Virus record (IMG/VR): IMGVR_UViG_3300031578_004418
Location: 1-23,002 of that record
Source of the DNA: a virus
Strand: one strand, 5' to 3'
DNA length: 23,002 nucleotides
Of the stretch, positions 14,175 to 20,790 are shown piece after piece. The first letter of the stretch is position 1. Every line of letters starts with the position of its first letter. The notes under the pieces are model-generated. The model had not been told where the DNA came from. It did not search any database and was given only the letters and a program-made list of their open reading frames with translations. A program made the position numbers and the translations under genes.

Positions 14175-14480
14175 TTATTCTATTCTCCTTGAGGAGTCTT
14201 TAAGACGGCTGCTCATGGTTACATGCCAGTTGCCGCATCCGGGACACCTGGCCGCCTTTTCGTCGCATTCCCAGAACTGCCCGCAGTGCTCGCATGTGTG
14301 CATAAACAATAGTATATCGTCCCTTTGCTTTTGCAGTTCCATAGCCTCACTATAGACTGCCGGGTAATCGCGCTGCACCTCCGGCATTTTGAGGACGGCG
14401 TCCACCACCTCCGCCGGCGGCTCTTCGCCCGTCTTTGTCAGCCCCCCCATGTTCATCTCGTTTATAGGTTCAATGTCCAT
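14175..14480 (-). CDS. Small zinc-ribbon protein
   Basis: A 101-residue protein. The N-terminal two thirds are helical and acidic (EVVDAVLKMPEVQRDYPAVY, then AMELQKQRDDILLFMH). Near the end two Cys pairs stand out: CEHCGQFWECDEKAARCPGC, followed by GNWHVTM, which is a compact four-Cys zinc ribbon. The start has AAGGA upstream, and this leader overlaps a copy of the ACACGAAGA repeat. Zinc ribbons of this size often bind nucleic acid or act as small adaptors. The gene lies in the run of small genes between small and large terminase; no known family is recognised. Confidence 0.65.
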   Translation of the reverse strand: MDIEPINEMNMGGLTKTGEEPPAEVVDAVLKMPEVQRDYPAVYSEAMELQKQRDDILLFMHTCEHCGQFWECDEKAARCPGCGNWHVTMSSRLKDSSRRIE

Positions 14481-14625
14481 CTCTTCGTGTCCTTAAATTT
14501 TCCCGCCCGCCTGGGGTTGCCCCCTGTGCCCCAGGGCCCCAGGGCCCGTGGTATCGACGGGCGGGTTTATTGCTTTCACATAACTTTCTTAGAGTCACTT
14601 AGCTTGGATTTTAGGCCCTATCCCG
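14481..14625. other. GC-rich nested hairpin region between genes
   Basis: This gap holds an outer stem CCCGCCCG/CGGGCGGG (14502-14509 with 14558-14565) that encloses an inner stem CCTGGGG/CCCCAGG (14510-14516 with 14529-14535) and the direct repeat CCCCAGGG. No T-run follows on the minus strand. The CCCCTGTGCCCC part and CTCTTCGTGTCC next to the start of the zinc-ribbon gene look like a degenerate copy of the dispersed repeat. Function could be mRNA structure or partial attenuation; no gene is seen here. Confidence 0.45.
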
Positions 14626-14823
14626 CTAAGTAAACCCCGACCAGTATTCACTGGGCCGTTTGTCCATAGACCGGGCCGGTTGACATTCATATCTGCAAAT
14701 AAACGCCGTAAGTGTAAAACGTATGGTTCTTAACGCCCTTCCATTCGGCAGGTAATCTACGATCCGTTCGATGAGCAAAATCATAAGCCCGTCGACTGTC
14801 AGTTTTTTAATCTTCTTTTTCAA
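14626..14823 (-). CDS. Small basic protein, unknown
   Basis: A 65-residue protein starting with a Lys-rich segment (MKKKIKKLTVDGLMILLIER), then a moderately hydrophobic helix and a basic C-terminal half with two Cys (FICRYECQPARSMDKRP). It ends at TAG. The ATG overlaps the stop of the ASCH gene by four bases (ATGA), which supports a real, translationally coupled gene. Amphipathic helix rather than clear membrane span. No known family is recognised; position between the ASCH protein and the zinc-ribbon gene gives no firm clue. Confidence 0.55.
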   Translation of the reverse strand: MKKKIKKLTVDGLMILLIERIVDYLPNGRALRTIRFTLTAFICRYECQPARSMDKRPSEYWSGFT

Positions 14824-15308
14824 CTTCCATTTTTTCCTGTTAATTTTGTTATCCTGTCCACCTCAATCTCGACCTCGTAAATCCCCAATTGTCCCTTGAC
14901 GTCGAAGGGCCTCTCTATCGCCCTGATGTCCTCCAGCACCCACGCCCACGCCCCGTCGTACCAGCCGCACCGGGCCGCTGGTTCATCTGTCGGAGTCATC
15001 GGCCTGCAGTCCGCCAGGCGGGCCGTTGCAAGGGCCTTGCCGTACGGCAGGCCGCTTAACTGCCTGCATATAGGCCCCTTGGATGAGCATATAAGCAGCT
15101 CTCCGCGGTACCTGGTCGGCCATGTTCGGGTCTCTATTGTTTTGTCGCCCGCCGCTATCATGGACGCCCACGGCTGGCGTATGCTTACGGCCTTTATCTT
15201 TCTTTTTTGTACCGGCTTTGCGGCGACCGCAAATCTCTTTTCAATTTCGTCCGCCGCCCGAATCGCCCTTGCCTGTTTAATTGCTTTCATTTTTCCGTTC
15301 GTGTTCAT
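14820..15308 (-). CDS. ASCH-domain protein
   Basis: A 162-residue protein. A basic leader of about 38 residues precedes an ASCH domain: KAVSIRQPWASMIAAGDKTI, then ETRTWPTRYRGELLICSSK with the Glu-Thr-Arg pattern typical of the fold, later WAWVLEDIRAIERPFDVKG and YEVEIEVDRI. ASCH proteins are a PUA-like beta barrel that binds RNA or modified nucleosides; some hydrolyse N4-acetylcytidine. In phages their role is not settled. The GAGG ribosome site is far (about 13 bases) from the first ATG; a second ATG six codons in (15290) with GGA close by may be the real start. It lies between the small terminase and the small basic protein, probably one transcript. Confidence 0.75.
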   Translation of the reverse strand: MNTNGKMKAIKQARAIRAADEIEKRFAVAAKPVQKRKIKAVSIRQPWASMIAAGDKTIETRTWPTRYRGELLICSSKGPICRQLSGLPYGKALATARLADCRPMTPTDEPAARCGWYDGAWAWVLEDIRAIERPFDVKGQLGIYEVEIEVDRITKLTGKNGS

Positions 15309-15314
15309 TCGCGA

Positions 15315-16517
15315 TTAATCTTCCTCTGCTTTCAGGCCGTCTAAAAGCTGTGTAAACCTCTCCGCATCTGAAGGCGATAGTCTCAGCATTTCCGGCACAT
15401 GGCACATCTCGCGCCTTATCTCGGCAAGTCCCGCCGCCACGAGTTCCTTGCTCTTCTCGAAGGGCTGGTTGAGGCACAGGCGGGCCAATTCTTCTGTTTT
15501 TCTCTGGTGCGCCGCTAACATGACCTGATGCCGGGCCAATAGTCCGGCCATTACCGCGTCGCGTTCCAGAAGCTCGCCCTGCTGGCGTTGGAGATCCAGT
15601 TTCATTATCTGGGCCCGGATCGCCCGCTGGTCGTATTCTTTGACCGCCTTTCCCGCCCCCCTGACGTCCCTTGCCGCGCAGTATCTGCCGTACCAGTCGA
15701 CAAACACCCTCAAATCGAACGTACCGTTCGTATTCCTGTCAAGTCCCTGCTTATTCACCCAGTTGGACAGGTTCATCCGGTTAATGCCTAATTCCTTCTC
15801 CATCTGCGATGTTGTTACCTTGTGAAAGTCGGTATGCGATTTACCCGACATCTCGTTTCTGTGCATTGTGATAATTTTATTAATGGCGGTAATATTGCCG
15901 GCTTCGGCCTTGGTTTCTATGATTTTTTTCAGTCTCTTCAGGTAGCTTAGTCTTTTTTGGTGCCATATATCGGCGGCCTCTGCATCTTCCGCCAGGAGCT
16001 TTTCTAATCCTCCCGTATCCAGACCCAGTTCACTTTCCGCCTCTGCTATCGAAGCCCCGCTGTCCGCCTGCTGTCCGATATTGAAAAGCAGCCTGCCTCT
16101 TTCCCACGCCTTTTTCAGCGAGGGATGGTCTTTTATGCAGTCGGTCAGTGGGACCTTCGTTCGTATTTTCACATCGGCGGCCGTGAAATCCAGTCCCTCG
16201 ACCGCCAATTTCTTCAGGAGCGCGGCAGATACCGGCAGCCGCTGCGCTTTTTTGCGTTTTTTCTGTTTGCCTTTTTTCTTTTGCTTTTTCTTCGTGTGCC
16301 CTGTACCCAAGGTATTCGTGCTCTTCGTGTTTCGAATAGTCTTTTTTGTAGTCGTTTTTCTTTCGCCGTCTTCGTGTTTCAAAACCGTCTTTGTCATTTT
16401 TTCGTATTCTCGAAGTTCTTTCAGCTCGCCTTTTCGCAGCGTTTCGCTGTTTTTGACCTTATTCAGCAGGTGCAGGTATCTTTGTTTTGCTGCTATTTCG
16501 GCCGCCGAGCTTTCCAA
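15315..16517 (-). CDS. Probable terminase small subunit with repeat-derived insert
   Basis: A 400-residue protein, long for this role. It can start only at a TTG (16517) after a TAA in the same frame; the ribosome site is poor, so the true start is uncertain. Residues ~45-90 are low-complexity and basic, and are encoded by a copy of the dispersed repeat (for example STNTLGTGHTKKK). Residues ~153-190 look like a helix-turn-helix that resembles small terminases (GASIAEAESELGLDTGGLEK), followed by a helical segment with AEAGNITAINKIITMHR. A second motif at ~236-277 (TSQMEKELGINRMNLSNWVN) is like the DNA-binding winged helix of lambda Nu1. The C-terminus contains KLDLQRQQGELLERDAVMAG, also typical for Nu1-like proteins. 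It would recognise the packaging site and hand it to the large subunit. Five small genes separate it from the large terminase, unlike lambda. Confidence 0.6.
   Translation of the reverse strand: MESSAAEIAAKQRYLHLLNKVKNSETLRKGELKELREYEKMTKTVLKHEDGERKTTTKKTIRNTKSTNTLGTGHTKKKQKKKGKQKKRKKAQRLPVSAALLKKLAVEGLDFTAADVKIRTKVPLTDCIKDHPSLKKAWERGRLLFNIGQQADSGASIAEAESELGLDTGGLEKLLAEDAEAADIWHQKRLSYLKRLKKIIETKAEAGNITAINKIITMHRNEMSGKSHTDFHKVTTSQMEKELGINRMNLSNWVNKQGLDRNTNGTFDLRVFVDWYGRYCAARDVRGAGKAVKEYDQRAIRAQIMKLDLQRQQGELLERDAVMAGLLARHQVMLAAHQRKTEELARLCLNQPFEKSKELVAAGLAEIRREMCHVPEMLRLSPSDAERFTQLLDGLKAEED
16289..16384. repeat. Dispersed repeat copy inside the small terminase gene
   Basis: Minus-strand sequence has ACACGAA units spread over ~95 bases, with CACGAATACCTTGGGTACAG in common with 19046-19135 and 19540-19604, and GTTTTGAAACACGAA at its upstream end. 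It is translated here as KHEDGERKTT and STNTLGTGHTKKK, i.e. a low-complexity, basic insert with no conserved fold. Confidence 0.6.
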
Positions 16518-16668
16518 TTATTAACTGTCCATTTCTCCGACGTTTTTTTATAATCTCACTTTCGAACTTAGCCGACGCGAAAAAATGCCCCGATAGCTTC
16601 TCCTGTCGCGGCAGGCGGTCAACCCGACGTTTACCGCCCGCGTCGGTCTTTTTTTATGTTTCAAATAT
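16518..16668. other. Intergenic structured region, plus-strand terminator-like hairpin
   Basis: No credible gene. A stem CCGACG/CGTCGG (16624-16629 with 16641-16646, loop 11) followed by TCTTTTTTT has the shape of an intrinsic terminator on the plus strand, against the direction of all genes here. An overlapping alternative stem is GGCGGT/ACCGCC around 16613-16637. CCGACG occurs four times in these 150 bases, in both orientations, and the minus strand also has A/T runs near the small-terminase start. It may hold a promoter or a small RNA, but I see no convincing consensus. Confidence 0.4.
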
Positions 16669-17469
16669 TTAACTAAACAGCGACGTCGTCCCCGCCTTTT
16701 TCGTCGGCTGCCGTTTGACTTTCCTGTTATCGATGCTGAGGTAATTGAAGTCTTTCAGGTGCACCGCTAATTCCGATTTTATATAGTAGTCCGTCCGGTA
16801 TTTGCGGCACGTCGCAATCGCTTTTTTTGCAAACTGTCTCCAGTCGGTTTCGTTTTGCTGGTAGTTTAGTTTGCCTATTTTATACAGGTCGACGAACTTA
16901 TGCGTCGCCTCGATAATCCTGATGCTGGCCTCGGCGTTTATAACCGGCTCCAGGGACACCCACGTGGATATCCCCCGGGCCTTTGCGAACTGCAGGGCGC
17001 GGATTCTATCTTCCGGCAGCGCGGCCTTTGGTTCGTACCGAACCGCAATCTCCCAGTCTAAGAAGGTCAGTGTTGTCGCGTAGAGGTCATTTGGACCGTA
17101 CAGGTCGAAGTCCCTGGCGGCCAGGGTCCCGCCCTTGCTGAGGACCGTAAACGGTATATCGAACTCCCTGAAGACCTCGAGTGCCGCCCTGGTAATCTTA
17201 TAAGTGGCCTCCAGCGGGCAGTACGGGTCGCACGCGAAGCACAATAGCAGCCTCTCGTCGGTATGGGCGTATTTCGGGGCCTCTTTACGCAGCCGCTCGA
17301 TTACGTCTTTTCGCGGCGCCGCCGGGGTCGCATAGAAGTCGCGGTCCCGCCATTGCGGCATCTTAGCGACATAGCAGTAGGTACACTTATGGTCGCATCC
17401 GTCGTACAGGTTGGCTGCCAGATGTGCGTATCCCGCCGCCTTTCCCTTTGGTTTGTAGATTATAGGCAT
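16669..17469 (-). CDS. SPL-like radical SAM protein
   Basis: A 266-residue protein with the radical SAM cluster motif CDHKCTYCYV near residues 25-34 (CxxxCxxC), which binds the 4Fe-4S centre and S-adenosylmethionine. It continues with LLLCFACDPYCPLEATYKIT, where the DPYxPxE pattern is typical of the spore-photoproduct-lyase (SPL) and Rv2578c-like group, then FTVLSKGGTLAARDFDLYG. The C-terminal half has WVSLEPVINAEASIRIIE, a usual ending strand for the TIM-like barrel, and a basic tail. SPL repairs a thymine photoproduct, but phage members may do other radical chemistry. The gene overlaps the methyltransferase stop by ten bases, so the two are probably made together. Substrate and DNA link are inference. 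Confidence 0.75.
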   Translation of the reverse strand: MPIIYKPKGKAAGYAHLAANLYDGCDHKCTYCYVAKMPQWRDRDFYATPAAPRKDVIERLRKEAPKYAHTDERLLLCFACDPYCPLEATYKITRAALEVFREFDIPFTVLSKGGTLAARDFDLYGPNDLYATTLTFLDWEIAVRYEPKAALPEDRIRALQFAKARGISTWVSLEPVINAEASIRIIEATHKFVDLYKIGKLNYQQNETDWRQFAKKAIATCRKYRTDYYIKSELAVHLKDFNYLSIDNRKVKRQPTKKAGTTSLFS

Positions 17470-19037
17470 TCGAATAGTCCTTTCTGCCCTTTCCTTTGCT
17501 CTTGTGGGGTTAGCCCCGTTTCACCTTCGGCCACACGATAGACAGCTTGGTTTTCGATGTATTCTGGATTTATCTCGACGCCCGTATAATTGCGGTTTAA
17601 CCTTGCCGCTACTGCCAGTGTCGTACCCGAACCGGCAAACATATCACATACCACAGACGGCACAGGCTCAAGCCCACAGTTGCAGGTGGCACGCCAGTCG
17701 AGAGTGATTTGCTCGTAATGGAAATTTGGGTGGCCTTGTGTTTCACCTGCTGGAGTCATAGCAAGCTTTATCATTGCATCCGGCTTTTTACGGCCTCTTG
17801 GTTTATAGCTTGGGTTGTCTGGTTTTAACTCTCCCCTGTCCACCACCCTTGCCCATTGACTCCCGCATTTCGGGCAGCAGCCCTTCTCGCTGGTGGCTAC
17901 CTTTATTACAGGCTCAATTAGCTTTTCAGCAAAAGTTGCATAGTGGACACCTTTGTATGCCTGCGGATTTATACACCATACATTGCGCAGATTGCGGCCA
18001 GAAGGATTGTAAATGCGCATATCGTATTTGCCTCGCCCAAAACCACCCTGAACCATTTGTTCGTTTGTTGGTATATTTGGACTCCACATTTTTTCTTTTT
18101 TCCCACTTCTTTCCGGTTCTAAGTGTGCCTCTCTCACTGCCTCCATATCACAAAAATAATTCATCTGCTTTGTGAAAATTAATAAATGCTCGTGCGCAGA
18201 AGTCGGCCTCCACGACCCTTTTCTCAGTACCAAGCCATCGTTGGGGCTGCATTGGGGACAGCCTGGACAGTCACGCCATTTAATATTATGATTTGTGTTC
18301 ATACCTTTGGGAATTTGCCCCCAACGTGAAACGTCCCCCTTTTTCACCTTCACCTTATGCCGTTCCCACCGCCAGCCATTTATTGACTCCGGCATTGTCG
18401 AGCCGCTTTTCTTGTGGTTTATTATCTCAGGCTCGATGCAATCGCCAAATAAATCCTCTCCGCCGCCGAGACTCTGGTATAAAGCCTTGCCGCAATGAGG
18501 GCACTCGTGTGCACCAAAACTTATTGCCTTAGCCCAAATAGTATCAGACCTTAAAATCCAGCCGTCTTTCTGAAGGGCAAAGGCTAAGAGCCAAGGGAGG
18601 CCGATGAGGTCGCCTTGTTGTAAATTGTTTACTTGTAAAGGTTCTCTTCGGCTACCAATATTGGTATATTGTTTTTCTCCGGGATTACCACCTGTTCCGT
18701 GGCTTCCATTGTACTTATCCCCATAATTCACAACCAGAACGCCATCGTCTCTCAACACCCGCTTAAACTCCCTGAATATCTCTACCAGCTTTTCAATATG
18801 AGCCTCCGGTGTATCTTCCAGACCCAAAATCGGGGCTTTCATACCGCACTTCTCACAGGTCATTATCGGGTCAGCTCTGTCCCACTTGTGCTTGCAGGTG
18901 GACTTGCCGCCCCAGCCGTACAGCCTTTGTCCCCAATAAGGCGGCGACGTACATCCTAAATGTATACTGCCACGAGGCAGGGTCTTAATCACGCTCAATG
19001 CCTCCCCGCATATAATTTGATTAACTGGTAAATCCAT
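17460..19037 (-). CDS. Beta-class DNA amino-methyltransferase with Cys-rich knuckles
   Basis: A 525-residue protein, longer than usual (300-400). Motif IV, TSPPYW at 30-35, precedes motif I, MFAGSGTTLAVAARL near 466-480 followed by GVEINPEYI; this order defines the beta class. SPPY favours N4-cytosine, though N6-adenine enzymes also use it. Between the motifs several Cys pairs occur: MTCEKCGMK, CPHCGK, CPGCPQCS, CCPKCGSQW and a final CNCG, which could bind zinc and help to read the target. It begins MDLPVNQIICGEALSVIKTL. No restriction endonuclease is nearby, so it is likely an orphan enzyme that protects phage DNA. Its leader is a tandem copy of the dispersed repeat, which gives only a weak ribosome site (AAGAAAAG). 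Confidence 0.85.
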   Translation of the reverse strand: MDLPVNQIICGEALSVIKTLPRGSIHLGCTSPPYWGQRLYGWGGKSTCKHKWDRADPIMTCEKCGMKAPILGLEDTPEAHIEKLVEIFREFKRVLRDDGVLVVNYGDKYNGSHGTGGNPGEKQYTNIGSRREPLQVNNLQQGDLIGLPWLLAFALQKDGWILRSDTIWAKAISFGAHECPHCGKALYQSLGGGEDLFGDCIEPEIINHKKSGSTMPESINGWRWERHKVKVKKGDVSRWGQIPKGMNTNHNIKWRDCPGCPQCSPNDGLVLRKGSWRPTSAHEHLLIFTKQMNYFCDMEAVREAHLEPERSGKKEKMWSPNIPTNEQMVQGGFGRGKYDMRIYNPSGRNLRNVWCINPQAYKGVHYATFAEKLIEPVIKVATSEKGCCPKCGSQWARVVDRGELKPDNPSYKPRGRKKPDAMIKLAMTPAGETQGHPNFHYEQITLDWRATCNCGLEPVPSVVCDMFAGSGTTLAVAARLNRNYTGVEINPEYIENQAVYRVAEGETGLTPQEQRKGQKGLFECL

Positions 19038-19045
19038 TTACTTTT

Positions 19046-19135
19046 CTTCGTGTCCCCTGTGCCCAAGGTATTCGTGTCCCCTGTGCCCCTGTGCCCAAGG
19101 TATTGGGTATTCGTGGCTTGTGCCATAGGTATTCA
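19046..19135. repeat. Tandem copy of the dispersed repeat upstream of the methyltransferase
   Basis: On the minus strand the unit ACACGAATACCTTGGGCACAGGGG occurs twice, once with an extra GCACAGGG, and a degenerate third unit follows the sequence CACGAATACCCAATACC. It ends ACACGAAGAAAAG just before the ATG of the methyltransferase. No gene is present between 19038 and 19143. Confidence 0.7.
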
Positions 19136-19143
19136 AAATCAAT

Positions 19144-19530
19144 TTATTCTTCCTCCCGGCTTTGCAAAATCCTGACGACCTCGCGCAGTGCCGCCTTGTC
19201 CCCGCGTTTTAGCTTCACCTCGTTGCCCTTCTGCCAGGCGACCCTTCGGCATATTTCCAAAAGTTTCAGGGGCATCCGCGTAATAGTTTGCCCCATTGAG
19301 TGGGCCAGCCACTCGGCGAGTCTCGCCGCCTGTATGGGCGTAAGTAGTATGGGTACGGGTTCGGTTTGTTCCGTCGGGTGCGACAGTTCAAGGTACACGC
19401 CCAGCTGTTCCCCGAAATCAATTGTTTTTAATGTCCTTCCCTGCGTAATCTCGACGGTCGAGTACCCGACGTGTTTTTTTGTGTCCGGCCGGTAAGGCTC
19501 ATTGTCTTTTTTACTGGTTTCGTTTTTCAT
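19144..19530 (-). CDS. Hypothetical phage protein
   Basis: A 128-residue protein if read from the ATG at 19530; an ATG at 19560 adds ten residues encoded by the dispersed repeat. The shorter form is chosen because it overlaps the upstream gene less, although the ribosome site is poor for both. It starts MKNETSKKDNEPYRPDTKKH, then a beta-like segment (VGYSTVEITQGRTLKTIDFG and LGVYLELSHPTEQTEP), then a helical half with LTPIQAARLAEWLAHSM and a basic tail with KGNEVKLKRGDKAALREVVR. No Cys cluster apart from single residues, and no membrane span. No known family is recognised. The gene overlaps the end of the next upstream gene by 20 bases, indicating a shared transcript. Confidence 0.6.
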   Translation of the reverse strand: MKNETSKKDNEPYRPDTKKHVGYSTVEITQGRTLKTIDFGEQLGVYLELSHPTEQTEPVPILLTPIQAARLAEWLAHSMGQTITRMPLKLLEICRRVAWQKGNEVKLKRGDKAALREVVRILQSREEE

Positions 19531-20293
19531 TTTCTTTTTCTTCGTGTTCCCTGTACCCAAGGTATTCGTGTCCCCTGTGCCCTGGGTATTCGTGTTTCAA
19601 AACGTCCTTTTCATCCTCTTCGCGATTTTTTTCGACCGTAACATGACCGTATTTTTTCTCGGATTCGTGTTCACACAAAAGATACTCCTCTCTCGGCCTG
19701 CAGCCTGCCTCCCTTCCCGCCTGGCACACCCAGCAGCGGCATGCGGCCATGTCCCAGTGCTGCGTCATAATCCGTTCGACAATCTCTTCCAGCTTTTCTT
19801 CGCGTTCATTCGTGTTTCGTAGTTTGTGGTTCAAATAATCTTTTTCTTTTTCATCCCTGGACTCAGCCGCCTGGTAATAATCGAAGTCTGCCGGCTTATC
19901 GTTGACATAAATCCCTATAAGAGGCCCTACAGAATCCCATTTTCGGTGAATGCCTATTTTTATGACAGGGTCGAGCAGCCTTAATTCCTGCCACTCCTGC
20001 CTTTCTTCGCTACCCGTTTTTATAAGCTTAAGAACGGCCTCAACAACATTTCCAACATCCACCCCGGCGGCAAATTGCAGAGGGGCGTCTTTGAGTACGT
20101 GAGATAAGGGATTATTTAGAGTCGTATTTCCGCCTCCGAACGTCCTGAACTTTTTGCTGATAGCTTCAACAATATCCTCTTTTTCTCTGCGTCTCTGCGC
20201 CTCTGCGGGATTTAAGTTGTTTTTCTCTCTTTCTTCGCTTTTATCCGTGCAATCTGTATCATCTGCGGTTGCTTTTTCCTCGTTTTCTTCCAT
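19511..20293 (-). CDS. Repeat-rich hypothetical protein with Cys cluster
   Basis: A 260-residue protein from the ATG at 20293 (GGAG about nine bases upstream); an ATG at 20329 with no ribosome site would add 12 residues. The frame is open still further up to a TAG at 20446. The N-terminus is acidic and looks built from host-type dispersed repeats (ATADDTDCTDKSEER, then NLNPAEAQRRREKED). The middle (~45-150) looks like a real domain, with FGGGNTTLNNPLSHVLKDAP and VIKIGIHRKWDSVGPLIGIY. A Cys group follows (CRCWVCQAGREAGC, then LLCEHE), possibly zinc-binding. The C-terminus is again repeat-derived (LKHEYPGHRGHEYLGYREHE). It is therefore a mosaic of a domain and repeat sequence. Function unknown. 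Confidence 0.6.
   Translation of the reverse strand: MEENEEKATADDTDCTDKSEEREKNNLNPAEAQRRREKEDIVEAISKKFRTFGGGNTTLNNPLSHVLKDAPLQFAAGVDVGNVVEAVLKLIKTGSEERQEWQELRLLDPVIKIGIHRKWDSVGPLIGIYVNDKPADFDYYQAAESRDEKEKDYLNHKLRNTNEREEKLEEIVERIMTQHWDMAACRCWVCQAGREAGCRPREEYLLCEHESEKKYGHVTVEKNREEDEKDVLKHEYPGHRGHEYLGYREHEEKENEKRNQ
19540..19604. repeat. Dispersed repeat copy at a gene junction
   Basis: Minus strand: GTTTTGAAACACGAATACCC, then AGGGCACAGGGGACACGAATACCTTGGGTACAGGGAACACGAAGA-type units. It lies across the end of the repeat-rich gene and runs to within ten bases of the next ATG (19530). It encodes the C-terminal LKHEYPGHRGHEYLGYREHE of the upstream protein. Confidence 0.65.
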
Positions 20294-20331
20294 AATTTCT
20301 CTCTCCGACTTGACGCCGCTTTTCAGCATCG

Positions 20332-20401
20332 TTGATATAGCTTCTGCTTTTCCTTTGTGTGCAAAGACTTCTAAAATCGGTACTCCAGTGCTTATGGCTT
20401 C
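20332..20401. repeat. 70-base direct repeat, copy 1
   Basis: All 70 bases are identical to 21075-21144; nine further bases on the left side match with two changes. In the minus-strand frame of the repeat-rich protein it reads EAISTGVPILEVFAHKGKAEAIS, the same peptide as in the glycosylase gene. This copy is upstream of the likely start of that protein and follows a TAG, so it may not be translated. Confidence 0.85.
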
Positions 20402-20443
20402 GTCCCTCTCGTCAATGAGCTTCGTAACCAGTTCCAGTGGGTC

Positions 20444-20776
20444 CTAAAGATAGTCTATCCGCACATCCGGCCACGCCTGGTTTATGGCCTTGAAGAATTT
20501 ATCATAATGGACGTAGTAGCCGTCGAAGTTCTGTATTCCCTCTTCCTTCAATTCCGGTTCCTCGCGATAAATCCCGTCTAAGACTTCGCGCTCCGCCTTA
20601 GAGATCTCAAAAACAGCGGCCTGAGTTTTTAACTTCTCCAGGGTTTCTTTTAAGCCGCTGATTTTCTCTACCAACTCATTAAATTTTTCGGGAGGTTTTG
20701 CCGCTATCAGTTCCCATCCCACGGTATTAACAACATCTTTGACCAGCTCTTCGAGTTTTTCAATCGCTTCCTTCAT
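20444..20776 (-). CDS. Coiled-coil protein, unknown
   Basis: A 110-residue protein from the ATG at 20776, with AAGGG about ten bases upstream; a TTG at 20794 overlapping the previous stop would add six residues. Residues ~1-65 have Leu/Ile/Val heptads and many Lys and Glu (IEKLEELVKDVVNTVGW, then LVEKISGLKETLEKLKTQ), which predicts a coiled coil. The C-terminal part is more globular, with FDGYYVHYDKFFKAINQAWP and DVRIDYL. It lies between the glycosylase and the repeat-rich gene, in the same frame as the latter, separated by its TAG stop. It may be a partner for one of its neighbours; no family is recognised. Confidence 0.6.
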   Translation of the reverse strand: MKEAIEKLEELVKDVVNTVGWELIAAKPPEKFNELVEKISGLKETLEKLKTQAAVFEISKAEREVLDGIYREEPELKEEGIQNFDGYYVHYDKFFKAINQAWPDVRIDYL

Positions 20777-20790
20777 TTTTATTTTTCCCT

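Noticed and set aside
19037-19143. CRISPR array from the tandem repeat units
   Set aside because: The units are nearly adjacent with no spacers of constant size, and similar units occur inside coding sequence; no cas gene is visible.
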